The position numbers were made by a program, and so were the translations under genes. This document shows positions 26,777 through 35,544 of a DNA stretch of 64,000 bases, piece by piece; positions within the stretch are counted from its first letter, which is position 1; each line of letters opens with the position of its first letter. The stretch is taken from the NCBI GenBank assembly GCA_003598085.1, contig QZKU01000075.1, positions 10,474-74,473 on the forward strand, written 5' to 3'. The DNA comes from Candidatus Abyssobacteria bacterium SURF_5 (GTDB taxonomy: Bacteria > Abyssobacteria > SURF-5). A model generated the notes under the pieces. The model had not been told where the DNA came from. It did not search any database and saw only the letters and a list, made by a program, of their open reading frames with translations.

Positions 26777-28162
26777 CTACACCTTGAAGGTCAACTCGAG
26801 CAAGCCGTATTTCTTCATCTTCTGATATAAGGTCGTCCGGTTGATTTCCAGAAACTCGGCTGTTTTATTGCGATTCCCCTTAAAATGCTGCAGTGATTTT
26901 GCGATGGCGCGTTTCTCCGCGTCCTCGACCGCAAGATGGAGCGGCACCATCCTGTTGGCTGAATCCATCCGGCTGGTGGTGCGAATCTGATCGGGCAGAA
27001 ATTCCGGCGTGATCTGATCGCCCGCACATAGTATTACCGCCCGTTCAATCGTGTTTTCCAGTTCTCTCACGTTTCCGGGCCAAGAATGAGAAAGCAGCCG
27101 TTTCATCACCTCGGGCGTAATTCCCTTGATGTGTCGCGAATTCAGACGATTGTACTTGTCGAGAAAATATTCGACGAGCGCCGGCACATCTCCGAGACGT
27201 TCCGACAGCGGTGGCAGGATAATTTTGACTACGTTCAACCGGTAGAACAAGTCTTCGCGGAATTCTCCTTTCGCCACACACTGATCCAAATCCCGGTTTG
27301 CGGCCGCGATAACACGAACGTTGCTTTGGATCGTTTCGGCGCTGCCGACTTTTTCGAATTTCTTATCCTGCAGGAATCGCAACAATTTCACCTGCAATCC
27401 CAGAGTAAGCGTGTCGATCTCGTCGAGGAAAATAGTGCCTTCCCCGGCTTTCTCGATCTTCCCAATCTTATCGGCGACCGCACTTGTGAAAGCCCCCTTC
27501 ACGTGGCCGAACAACTCGCTTTCCAGCAGATTCTCCGACAATGCTCCACAGCTCACTTCAACAAGAGGCTGATTCTTTCGCCGGGAATGATAATGAATAG
27601 CCCTCGCGATACTGGACTTGCCGGTGCCGCTGGCGCCCGCAATCAGGATAGTTGCCTCGGTATCGGCGACAATGGAGATAAGCTGGAAGATTTTCTGCAT
27701 CTGGTGGTCGTTGCCTACCAGGTTCCTGAACCCGAATTTTTCGCTCAGTTGCTTCTTCAGTTCCAGGTTTTCGAGCCTCAGGCTCTTCTGTTCCAGCGCT
27801 CGATCAATACACAGTTTCACTTCTTCGTCGTTGAGGGGCTTCGTCACGTACTCGAAGGCGCCCAATTTTATCCCGTTCACCGCGCCTTGTATTGAGCCGT
27901 ACGCGGTGATCAAGATGACCGCAGTTTCTCCATAATGTTCCTTGACGCTTTTCAGCAAGTCATAACCATTCAGACCCGGCATGTTAATGTCGGCGAAAAT
28001 CAGGTCGCACGACTGCTTCTCCAGGAAGTTGAGCGCCGTCTCCCCGTCCTCGAATGCCTGAACGGCGAATCCTTCGCGAACAAGGAGTTCCCTTAAAGAA
28101 TACCGGATGAGCGGGTCATCGTCGACAATAAAAATCTGCGCGTTCTTCCTCTTGAGCCGCAT
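26777..28162 (-). CDS. PrsR-like sigma-54-dependent response regulator
   Basis: 461-residue NtrC-family activator. Receiver domain residues 8-125 with the phospho-acceptor Asp (D58, FADINMPGLNG). AAA+ domain: Walker A GASGTGKS, the sigma-54 contact loop GAFTSA (canonical GAFTGA with Gly to Ser), Walker B LDEID. C-terminal Fis-type HTH: GNRNKTAEFLEINRTTLYQKMKKYG. The closest described group is PrsR, which controls PEP-CTERM proteins and polysaccharide genes with sigma-54. The ATG at 28162 is preferred; a TTG at 28186 overlapping the kinase stop is possible. It is co-transcribed behind the histidine kinase gene. Confidence 0.88.
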   Translation of the reverse strand: MRLKRKNAQIFIVDDDPLIRYSLRELLVREGFAVQAFEDGETALNFLEKQSCDLIFADINMPGLNGYDLLKSVKEHYGETAVILITAYGSIQGAVNGIKLGAFEYVTKPLNDEEVKLCIDRALEQKSLRLENLELKKQLSEKFGFRNLVGNDHQMQKIFQLISIVADTEATILIAGASGTGKSSIARAIHYHSRRKNQPLVEVSCGALSENLLESELFGHVKGAFTSAVADKIGKIEKAGEGTIFLDEIDTLTLGLQVKLLRFLQDKKFEKVGSAETIQSNVRVIAAANRDLDQCVAKGEFREDLFYRLNVVKIILPPLSERLGDVPALVEYFLDKYNRLNSRHIKGITPEVMKRLLSHSWPGNVRELENTIERAVILCAGDQITPEFLPDQIRTTSRMDSANRMVPLHLAVEDAEKRAIAKSLQHFKGNRNKTAEFLEINRTTLYQKMKKYGLLELTFKV

Positions 28163-28182
28163 GTATGCTGATAGCTCCGCCC

Positions 28183-29790
28183 TCAAGTGACAAGCTGGCT
28201 CTCTGGAAATGTTAAGTAAAAGGTCGTCCCCGCATCTTCCCTGGATTCCGCCCGTATGGTCCCGCCATGCCTTTCAACCGCCTTCTTCACTATCGTCAAG
28301 CCCAGGCCGGTTCCCCTCCCATATTCCTTCGTGGTCCAAAACGCATCGAAGATTCGAGCTTGCTGCGCCTCAGGAATCCCGCAGCCGTTATCCGCGATGG
28401 AAATCCGCAGTTGGTGTGAGCGAACGCTCGTCTTGATAGTGATTATTCCGTTATCCGAACTGATCGCGTCGACAGCATTCGCGAGTAAATTGACAAAGAT
28501 CTGGTGAAAATGGTTTGCGTCCACCAACGGATTGCGCGGACTCAGTTTCAGGTCAACTTTTATGTTCTTTTCGCTGTTCCGACAGCGAACGAGCGCCAAG
28601 ACGTTTTTTATCACGGAATTCAATGATGACGGTTCTTCATGCTTCGCCGACAATCCCAAGAACGACTTCATCAAGGCGCTCATTCGCTGGAGCCCCTTGA
28701 GTGCCTGATCAAGGTATTCATCGGCAGGAATACCTTCACTTACATTTGAGCGCGCCATCTTCACCAGTCGAAAGACCCCGTCAAGCGGATTATTGACCTC
28801 ATGGACGATTATCGAAGTAAGGCTGCCAATAAGTGACAACCTTTCTGATTCAATCAGCTTCTGCTGAACCTCGTAATTGCTGGTGTTATCGCTCAGGACA
28901 GCCAGCCCCGTTTCGCCACTGCCGCCGCGCAGTGCATCGAGCGCCGAAAACTTCACCTTCAGCACGCGACGAGAGCCTACCGCCCTGACATTAATCAAGC
29001 TGAATGGGAGTTTTCGGTCGCGCAAATCGGTGAGTTTTCTTGAGAGAAGATCCGGCGAAATCTCAAGCGGAAGTTTGCGCAGGTCGAAACCCACATTTAC
29101 GAGCCGGCCCGCATTTCCGAACAGCGAGTGCAATTCCTCTTCCTTGTTACAGAAGGTGATACGGAAGGAAGCGTCGAAAAGAAGCACGCACCCTGGAAAA
29201 CACGACAACAGGCGGCACATCGGATCCTGCTCCTTTTCTTTCACCTTCTTCCGACCTTCGATCGCGTACAGACTGCTTCTCAAGAGCTCCGATTTACCGC
29301 GTTTGAATGCCCGCTCAAATCTGTCCCCATAGTGAGTGGATATTGCCTTGCACCTCTCGATTTCCCGGTTTCCGAACTTCCGGCCGCCTTTGGGCCCCGT
29401 CACGTTCACCACCGCAAAGACCGTTGCCTCCTTCACGATTGGAAAAGAAAGAAACTGCTTTACCATGCCTTCCTCTTGCCGAGGTGTCAGGCAGCTTCTC
29501 GCGAGCATATCGTTCAGAATGAGCGGCTGTCTCTTTTTGGCTACCAGCCCGGTGATCCCGTTCCCGATCGCGACGCTGTCCCCGCAATGATGATTCGCGC
29601 GCGGCCCAGCCGCGGAGACCAGCCGCAGAGCTGCTTCCTGCGGCTTCATGAGGAATACCGATCCCGATTCCACCTCAAACTCGCCCATGCAGTGCAGCAT
29701 TACTTCCTCAGCGATCTTCTCCATCGGATAGACATGCCTTGCATGACTTTGTCGCGGAATGACGTCTGTAACATCGGGTTTCAAATACAC
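28183..29790 (-). CDS. PrsK-like soluble sensor histidine kinase (GAF, PAS, HisKA, HATPase)
   Basis: 535-residue kinase, the likely partner of the adjacent regulator. Domains: GAF about 22-162 (EVESGSVFLM, NGITGLVAKKRQPLILND), PAS-like about 195-305, HisKA with H330 in IVHEVNNPLDG, then HATPase N box VNLLANAVDAI and G boxes DNGCGIPEAQ, GRGTGLGLTIVKKAVERHGG. Described PrsK proteins carry an N-terminal multi-pass membrane module before the GAF domain. Here it is absent, so the kinase should sense a cytoplasmic signal. The start is a GTG with AAGGGAG just upstream. The stop overlaps the regulator's alternative start. Confidence 0.87.
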   Translation of the reverse strand: MYLKPDVTDVIPRQSHARHVYPMEKIAEEVMLHCMGEFEVESGSVFLMKPQEAALRLVSAAGPRANHHCGDSVAIGNGITGLVAKKRQPLILNDMLARSCLTPRQEEGMVKQFLSFPIVKEATVFAVVNVTGPKGGRKFGNREIERCKAISTHYGDRFERAFKRGKSELLRSSLYAIEGRKKVKEKEQDPMCRLLSCFPGCVLLFDASFRITFCNKEEELHSLFGNAGRLVNVGFDLRKLPLEISPDLLSRKLTDLRDRKLPFSLINVRAVGSRRVLKVKFSALDALRGGSGETGLAVLSDNTSNYEVQQKLIESERLSLIGSLTSIIVHEVNNPLDGVFRLVKMARSNVSEGIPADEYLDQALKGLQRMSALMKSFLGLSAKHEEPSSLNSVIKNVLALVRCRNSEKNIKVDLKLSPRNPLVDANHFHQIFVNLLANAVDAISSDNGIITIKTSVRSHQLRISIADNGCGIPEAQQARIFDAFWTTKEYGRGTGLGLTIVKKAVERHGGTIRAESREDAGTTFYLTFPESQLVT

Positions 29791-30181
29791 TACTCCCTTC
29801 TGCTTTTCTCAATGTCGATATGACGGATGAGGAGCTAAATCTGATCCGGCGGGAAGAGCAGCGTCTTTTATGGCGCGACCAGCCTGCTCTGCGAACATGC
29901 TGCTCGATTGTTTGCAAATTTACCGGCCGTTGGGATTGTGAGATCCGGACCAGCCTCTAACTCTGACGAGAGGGTGATTACCCCCCTTAAATCCTGTGTC
30001 AATTATGTTCATAGCATTCCTTCTGAGCAAGAGCAGAGAACCTAGGAAAAAGATATTTTTTCTTGTTGTGACAGGTCAACATAACCGCTCGATTTGTTTA
30101 TTTTTACGAACTTGTCCGTAAGGGTAATAAGCATGGAGAAAAATATTTGTCTTGCACATTGTGGCTCGCCGCAACGAGTTA
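29791..30181. promoter_or_regulatory. Divergent intergenic region between kinase and PilZ genes
   Basis: 391 bases without a convincing gene. For the - strand kinase a possible promoter is TTGACC (complement of 30074-30079) and TATCTT (complement of 30050-30055), spacing 18, with a long leader. No good promoter is seen for the + strand PilZ gene. A sigma-54 type GG-N10-GC element was looked for and not found. The stretch is AT-rich around 30045-30150, as expected of a regulatory region. Confidence 0.25.
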
Positions 30182-30640
30182 ATGATACCGCCGCTCACGC
30201 CTCACGGTGACGGCTCGGAAATTGCAATTCCGGCCATCATGGTGAAGGTTGAAAGAGCACGCAATTTCGACACTGTCGCGGGACCGGGCCAAAACGTGAG
30301 GAACAAAGACAGGCGAGGAAACGATCGAATAAAAGTGCATCTGTTTGCGGTGATGCGGAAGATCATGAAGTGTAAGAGGCTCTCGCAACCGCATGTGGGT
30401 TTCACTCGAGATATCTCCGCCAAGGGTGCATATATCTACACAAGAATGAAGGTCAGGAAGGGCGACCAACTTTTTCTATCAGTCCACATCGTTTCCGACG
30501 GGCCTCCTGGAGGCGCCCCACCGAAACTGGAGGGCACGGGATATATCCTGAGGATCGATCGAGTACACAAGGAACTCCCGCTTGCCCGACTCTATGGGGT
30601 CGCTTTGCAGTTTAGTCACGAATTCGCTGTAAATTTTTAA
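30182..30640 (+). CDS. PilZ domain protein
   Basis: 152-residue protein with a C-terminal PilZ domain, the common c-di-GMP receptor fold. The RxxxR element is seen in RRGNDRIKV (about residues 45-53) and the D/NxSxxG element in RDISAKGAYIY (about 78-88); the order and spacing fit c-di-GMP binding. The N-terminal 40 residues are of unknown role. The ATG at 30182 is chosen; a TTG at 30152 is possible. It stands 22 bases before the priming sugar transferase, so c-di-GMP may control polysaccharide initiation here. That is inference from position. Confidence 0.85.
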   Translation: MIPPLTPHGDGSEIAIPAIMVKVERARNFDTVAGPGQNVRNKDRRGNDRIKVHLFAVMRKIMKCKRLSQPHVGFTRDISAKGAYIYTRMKVRKGDQLFLSVHIVSDGPPGGAPPKLEGTGYILRIDRVHKELPLARLYGVALQFSHEFAVNF

Positions 30641-30662
30641 TCAAGATGAGGAATAACTGAAC

Positions 30663-31616
30663 ATGCAATCCCTGAAAATAATCGCAAACGGAATGAGATT
30701 TCTCGCCTTCTGGGCGATCCCTGGATTCTATCTCCTCGGTGCAAGCGCCGTCGTGAGCGGGCAATGGGAAAACTCTCTCGGGCTCCTCCTGGCGGCAACG
30801 GCGCTTCTTATCGTTTACGTGATCTGGCTCCTCCGGCTCAAAGGAGAACGATATATCAAAGTCAAAGCCTTCTGGGAGCGCCCCCTCGCTCTGCTCATGC
30901 TCCTGTTCTCTTTCCCCTTGCTTCTACTTACAGGACTGCTCATCAAATTGGAGTCGCCGGGACCGGCCCTCTATTTTCAGGAACGCATCGGGATGAACAG
31001 CAGGAGGAGAGAACGACGGTGCTGCTCCGCCTCCGGCAATCCGCCTCCCCTTCGTTCGGAACGCAGGCACGTCGACCGTCGCGGGCGCGATTTTGGCGGG
31101 CGCCCTTTCATCATCTGCAAGCTGCGCTCGATGACGGCCGACGCCGAATGCTGCATTGGCGCCGCGTGGTCCTCCGGTGACAATGACCCGAGGGTCACGA
31201 AGATAGGGTACTACATTCGCAAGACTCATCTGGACGAACTGCCCCAACTATGTAATGTGCTGCGTGGCGACATGAGTCTCATCGGTCCGAGACCGGAAAG
31301 ACCGGACTTCATAACTCAGCTTAGTACGGTCGTAGACGGTTACCGTGATCGACTCGTAGTTCCTCCTGGAATTACCGGCCTTTCGCAAGTGCGCAAGGAA
31401 CAGGACCAGTCGGTCGACGACGTCGTCGAAAAGCTGCGAAATGACCGCGAGTACATCGACAATGTCTGTTTTTCGCTCGACGTGAAGATCGCGCTCAACA
31501 CCGTATTGCTGATGGGGAACCTCTTCTGGAGCGCCGTCAGGCGCAGAACCATCGAGAAGATTGAGCCGAAAACTCCCGATATTATCTTTGCAGATAATCC
31601 CCGCTCAGACCGGTAG
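30663..31616 (+). CDS. Priming sugar transferase (bacterial sugar transferase family)
   Basis: 317-residue inner-membrane polyprenyl-phosphate sugar-1-phosphate transferase, the enzyme that starts repeat-unit synthesis. Membrane helices lie at about residues 12-32, 36-56 and 77-98, the last preceding the KLESPGPALYFQERIGMN motif. The catalytic DE motif lies in KTHLDELPQLCNVLRGDM, followed by SLIGPRPERPDF and PPGITGLSQV. A polar Arg/Cys-rich insertion of about 33 residues (around 118-150, with ERRHVDRRGRDFGG) separates the amphipathic segment from PFIICKLRSM. It lies downstream of the PilZ gene in the same transcript. It probably supplies the first sugar to the operon at 1-23987. Confidence 0.9.
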   Translation: MQSLKIIANGMRFLAFWAIPGFYLLGASAVVSGQWENSLGLLLAATALLIVYVIWLLRLKGERYIKVKAFWERPLALLMLLFSFPLLLLTGLLIKLESPGPALYFQERIGMNSRRRERRCCSASGNPPPLRSERRHVDRRGRDFGGRPFIICKLRSMTADAECCIGAAWSSGDNDPRVTKIGYYIRKTHLDELPQLCNVLRGDMSLIGPRPERPDFITQLSTVVDGYRDRLVVPPGITGLSQVRKEQDQSVDDVVEKLRNDREYIDNVCFSLDVKIALNTVLLMGNLFWSAVRRRTIEKIEPKTPDIIFADNPRSDR

Positions 31617-32095
31617 AGCGTTATCGACGGCACTCCCCCCGCGCTATCCTGCTTTACCGACAAAGGAAAAATTTATTTTGAATTGACAAGCGTCGGTTCA
31701 TCTGATATAATTTCGCCACTTCCGACACCCATACCTCATATATCCCTGATGTCCCCCCAATTTACCTCTTAAAGGAGATGTTACGGCTGAAGCGCGGCAG
31801 GCAAGGGCGCGGCCGATTCAGTCGCTGTCGATGATCGAGGCACTTCGTGCGACAATCGACGACCTGGTGCGGCATACCATCAAGATGCATGTATAGGCGG
31901 CCGGCGCCGATTAGATTATCAGAAGGACGATCATCCTGCCCTGTTTCAATTTTTTCTAAGGAGGGCTATTTGGAACACATATCTGTGCGCAACTTCTAAT
32001 TTTCGGCGCCGTGTCTCGTGCTGGGCGCAGATGAAGAGACAAGGCTCCGTATTGGTAAGTTGTTTTTGGGCAAAAACGGATATAGGGAGAAGGTT
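31617..32095 (+). other. 479-base intergenic region with short open reading frames
   Basis: After the sugar transferase a consensus promoter (31683-31711) is followed by an AAAGGAG sequence (31771-31777). An ATG directly after it opens an 18-codon frame (31778-31834), whose stop overlaps a second ATG (31831) opening a 21-codon frame ending at 31896. The second frame is open back to about 31780 with gene-like codon use. These may be leader peptides or the remnant of a lost gene. No product is recognised. The region ends with the ribosome site of the secreted protein gene. Confidence 0.35.
31683..31711 (+). promoter_or_regulatory. Consensus sigma-70 promoter TTGACA-N17-TATAAT
   Basis: Both hexamers match the sigma-70 consensus exactly, TTGACA at 31683-31688 and TATAAT at 31706-31711, with the ideal 17-base spacer. 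Transcription should start near 31718. The next long gene starts at 32096, so the transcript would carry a leader of about 380 bases containing short frames. Confidence 0.8.
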
Positions 32096-34282
32096 ATGCA
32101 TAGTTTCAAAGGCTACAGTTGTATTGTCGGAGTAGCATTCGCGTCCCTGCTCGTATTCTCTGCAGCATCACAAGCCGCCACTTACATCAACCAGCCCCTC
32201 GTTCAATTATCATGGAGTCCCAGTCCAGAACCCGATACGCAGGGGTATGAGGTACATCGGGCAACCGCGCCGGATGGCGCCTACGTGAAAATCTCCCCGA
32301 GTCTCATTCTCACCACTGCATGGTCTGATACTACTGTAACGACGGGGAACACGTACTACTACAAATTGAAAACTATGGATACGTGCGGAAACCTCAGCAT
32401 TCTCTCGCCTTCATCGGATGGAGCGGTCATTGATACACTAAGCCCTTCGGTTTCCGCAACTCCTGCGGGCGGCACGTACTCCTCCAGCGTCACGGTAACT
32501 CTTAGCGCCAGCGAGCCCTCCGCTATTTTCTATACGGCCGACGGAAGCACGCCGACTCAGCAGTCCAGCGTTTACACGAGCCCCATCTTGTTGTCCAAGA
32601 CAACGTCCCTGAAATATTTTGCCATTGATCGCGCACGTAACGAAAGCGCCGTTAAAACAAGTCAATATATAATCGGCGGCTCTTCCGATGATTACGACGG
32701 CGACGGCTATTCGAACACTCTCGAGCAGCAGATGGGCACCGACCCGAACGATCCCGACAGCAAGCCCGCGGCGGCATCGATCGAGATCGCTCCGCTCGAA
32801 GCCCCCTTGGGAATCGAGGGAACGGCGCAGCTCACCGTCTCGGGCACGTTTATTCCTTTGCAGGGCGACCCGATTCAATATGATCTCTCGTCGCTGGTGG
32901 ATTATCATACGGATTCTTCACCTGTAACCGTGTCGAACTCCGGTCTGGTGACGGGTAAATCAGAGGGAACTGCACAACTGTGGGCAGAGCAAACCGCTGG
33001 AAGTTCCAGCGTGCTCAGCAATCAGGTGCAAGTAACTGTCGACGGCACTCCCCCGTCGGTCAATCTCCTGGAGAGCCGCCCCTATGACAAACAGGGAACG
33101 GCTCAGGATACCGGCCCAACGCCGCGAGTTCCCGTCGACACAGGGATAGTAATCCGCGTATATGATACGCAACTCGGCGACAACGTCGGCATCGACGAAG
33201 GAACCATCTCCTTGCTGGTGAATCAGACAGAAGTTCCTGCAAAGGTGAGGGAAATGATAGAGGGTGATTTGCATGAACTCGATATTGCGTTCCAGAATCC
33301 GACCGCGTTTGGATTTGACCAGGTCGTCACCGTGAAGCTCAGCCTCGCCGATATGGCGGGAAATCAATTGGTGTTTACGGAAGTTTTCCAGACCGAGACA
33401 CAGATGGAGCACCAGTTGGCTCTCCTGAACTCTCCCGTTCAATCGGGAGTTGCACTCGGCGACGGGACCTCGGAAATCTCCGTGCTTCCCGAGCCAGACT
33501 CCATTGATGATGAAATGCTCGAAGGCGCCAGGGTCATCTTTCATGATTACGAGCCGGTAACCCCCCGCGTGGGACCTGTCCATGAAATTCCCGCGCTGGA
33601 CCTGGCGACACCGATAGGCATCCCTCTCAACCTCGAACCGGCCACAGTTTTCGATGGGCCGATCACCGTCGTGCTACCCGTTCCGGATGCGCAAGTGCAG
33701 GATACCAATCAGGACGGCATTCCAGATATGGGTCTCGAAGCGTATGACATCTATCAGTTCACGCCCAATCCGAACGTGCTCTGGCGTCACAGTGCCGATG
33801 CGCCCGGTTGGGCAGTCGAAGAATCAAGAGTCGATCACTATGATACCTTGCCGCCGTCAATCGAAATCCAGATCAACGAGCCGAGCCCTCTTCAGATCGG
33901 CACCGCAATGCCGCATGTGGTTCCGGCGCCGGATATCAAGGCCAATGCACGAGATCGATTCCTCGTTACGACACAAGCGACTGTCGTGACCGTCACGCTG
34001 GATCTTGACGCCGGGGCGATTGATAGGAGCGTCGACTGGTGGATTCTGGCAGACACTCCGAAAGGATGGTATTACCTCGATCTTGGCAAGAAATTGTGGA
34101 AGAAAGGCTTGTTGCCCAGTGCTCAGGCCGCACCCATTGACATGACGTCGGAAATAATCTACTCGGGCATCCCTCCCTTTGGAGGAGGAACTTACAGACT
34201 CTATTTCTCCCTGGATAATAATGCGGATGGGCGATACGATGGAACCTGGAATGACTCGGTTCCGGTTCTGGTGTATCGGTAG
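32096..34282 (+). CDS. Large secreted multidomain Ig/FnIII-type surface protein
   Basis: 728-residue exported protein. The start at 32096 has GGGAGAAGG upstream. The signal peptide is residues 1 to about 29 (core VGVAFASLLVFSAASQA). Domains in order: FnIII-like (about 35-115, WSPSPEPDTQGYEVHRAT), chitobiase C-terminal-like (about 118-190, TLSASEPSAIFYTADGSTPT), a calcium-type DYDGDGYSNTLEQQMGTDP thrombospondin-3-like motif near residue 200, a Big2-like domain (about 230-320, SNSGLVTGKSEGTAQLWA), then Ig-like domains from about 325. The last 250 residues are unassigned. No sorting tag is seen. Its downstream neighbour is a strong bidirectional terminator. Likely an extracellular matrix or polymer-associated protein. 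Confidence 0.8.
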   Translation: MHSFKGYSCIVGVAFASLLVFSAASQAATYINQPLVQLSWSPSPEPDTQGYEVHRATAPDGAYVKISPSLILTTAWSDTTVTTGNTYYYKLKTMDTCGNLSILSPSSDGAVIDTLSPSVSATPAGGTYSSSVTVTLSASEPSAIFYTADGSTPTQQSSVYTSPILLSKTTSLKYFAIDRARNESAVKTSQYIIGGSSDDYDGDGYSNTLEQQMGTDPNDPDSKPAAASIEIAPLEAPLGIEGTAQLTVSGTFIPLQGDPIQYDLSSLVDYHTDSSPVTVSNSGLVTGKSEGTAQLWAEQTAGSSSVLSNQVQVTVDGTPPSVNLLESRPYDKQGTAQDTGPTPRVPVDTGIVIRVYDTQLGDNVGIDEGTISLLVNQTEVPAKVREMIEGDLHELDIAFQNPTAFGFDQVVTVKLSLADMAGNQLVFTEVFQTETQMEHQLALLNSPVQSGVALGDGTSEISVLPEPDSIDDEMLEGARVIFHDYEPVTPRVGPVHEIPALDLATPIGIPLNLEPATVFDGPITVVLPVPDAQVQDTNQDGIPDMGLEAYDIYQFTPNPNVLWRHSADAPGWAVEESRVDHYDTLPPSIEIQINEPSPLQIGTAMPHVVPAPDIKANARDRFLVTTQATVVTVTLDLDAGAIDRSVDWWILADTPKGWYYLDLGKKLWKKGLLPSAQAAPIDMTSEIIYSGIPPFGGGTYRLYFSLDNNADGRYDGTWNDSVPVLVYR

Positions 34283-34303
34283 GACCCCTTCCACTACTAA
34301 AGG

Positions 34304-34341
34304 AAAAAACCGCCGGTCGCATAGCGGCCGGCGGTTTTTTT
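34304..34341. terminator. Bidirectional intrinsic terminator
   Basis: A long GC-rich inverted repeat, CCGCCGGTCGC (34310-34320) and GCGGCCGGCGG (34324-34334), with a 3-base loop and one G-U-type mismatch, flanked by AAAAAA on the left and TTTTTTT on the right. It can terminate both the + strand secreted protein gene (stop at 34282) and the - strand thiolase gene (stop at 34354). Confidence 0.92.
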
Positions 34342-34353
34342 CCTGTTACTCTT

Positions 34354-35535
34354 CTAATCTTCCTTTCCGAAAATGGCCACGGTGCAGGTGAAAGAACCCG
34401 GCCTGCCGCCAAGGTTGTGCGTCAACCCCAGCCTGGGGTTCTTGCGCTGGCGCGCTCCCGCCTTCCCCTGGAGCTGTTTATATACCTCATAAATCATTCG
34501 GATCCCGCTCGCTCCGATCGGATGCCCGAAACATTTCAGGCCACCATCAATGTTAATGGCCAGCTCGCCGTCCTTATCAAAGGTTCCAGCCTCATGATAT
34601 TCAGGGCCCTTCCCCCTCGGAGCAAAGCCAAGGTCCTCCGTGATGACCAACTCCGTGATGGTGAAGCAGTCGTGCACCATCGCCATGTCGATCTCTTCGA
34701 GCGGCACCTTGACGTCGGCCTCGCGATATGCCATTTGCGACGCCCGCACATTTTCCTCGAAATGAACGAAATCATAATCGTCCTGAAGCATCCCTTGCTG
34801 GCCGCCGACAGCCATCCCGATGCCTTTGACAAGCACGTAATCGTCCCTGAACTTTCTCGCCAGCTCCGGGGTGGTGAGAATAGCGGCCGCCGAGCCGTCA
34901 CTCACTCCGCAGCAATCGAACAAGCCAAGCGGCCAGGCCACCATGGGCGCCTTCAATGCCTGTTCGAGTGAGATCTCTTTTTGGAAATGCGCCTTCGGGT
35001 TTAAAGCTCCGTTCTTGTGGTTCTTTACCGCGATCCGCGCGAGCGTCTTCTTGAGCTCGTCCATTGGCACGTTGTAATGGTGCGCGTAGCGCGTCGCCGC
35101 AAGTGCGAACTGTACCGGGGGCGGTGTATTGACATCGACCATGCTGCTGCCGGGAGCGCCGAAACCTCCGAGTCCCGTCCAGCCGGTATCCTTCAGCTTT
35201 TCCACACCGATCGCAAGCACGATGTCGTGTATGCCGGCAGCAACCGCATAGCAGGCGTTCCGGAACGCATCAGTCGCCGTGCAGCACGCATTTTCAACGC
35301 GGGTGATCGGCACATAATCCAGTTTCAAGGCTGCCGCGGCCGGCTGGCCGGTCATGCCGGATTGCACCGTCCCCAGCCATGCCGCTTCGATGTCCTTCGG
35401 ATCTATTCCCGCATCTTCATAGGCCTCATATGCCGCCTCGACCATGAGGTCACTGGCGTCGCTCTCCCAGCGTTCGCCGAACTTGGAGCAGCCCATTCCA
35501 ATTATTGCGACCTTGTCTTTTATTGATGCACTCAT
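34354..35535 (-). CDS. SCP2-type thiolase, copy 1
   Basis: 393-residue thiolase-superfamily protein of the SCP2/lipid-transfer type. Nucleophile region ENACCTATDA (C84), HDCF motif in MVHDCFTITELV, and GGLKCFGHPIGASG with the catalytic His. The usual C-terminal CxG of biosynthetic thiolases is replaced by HNLGG; in SCP2-type thiolases the HDCF Cys takes the acid/base role (family knowledge). Predicted to cleave or form a C-C bond of an acyl-CoA, possibly in complex with the adjacent DUF35-containing protein. The ribosome site is GAGGTGAG. It lies 9 bases after the synthase-like gene in one operon. Confidence 0.88.
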   Translation of the reverse strand: MSASIKDKVAIIGMGCSKFGERWESDASDLMVEAAYEAYEDAGIDPKDIEAAWLGTVQSGMTGQPAAAALKLDYVPITRVENACCTATDAFRNACYAVAAGIHDIVLAIGVEKLKDTGWTGLGGFGAPGSSMVDVNTPPPVQFALAATRYAHHYNVPMDELKKTLARIAVKNHKNGALNPKAHFQKEISLEQALKAPMVAWPLGLFDCCGVSDGSAAAILTTPELARKFRDDYVLVKGIGMAVGGQQGMLQDDYDFVHFEENVRASQMAYREADVKVPLEEIDMAMVHDCFTITELVITEDLGFAPRGKGPEYHEAGTFDKDGELAINIDGGLKCFGHPIGASGIRMIYEVYKQLQGKAGARQRKNPRLGLTHNLGGRPGSFTCTVAIFGKED

Positions 35536-35544
35536 TTTCTCACC

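Noticed and set aside
31624-31639. A 16-base identity (TCGACGGCACTCCCCC) shared with 33039-33054 in the secreted protein gene
   Set aside because: The shared stretch could encode the common D-G-T-P-P motif, but it is too short and isolated to claim a gene remnant or recombination.
24357-34282. PEP-CTERM or LPXTG sorting tags on the two secreted proteins
   Set aside because: Both C-termini end in polar beta-strand residues without a proline-glutamate-proline motif, membrane helix or Arg cluster.
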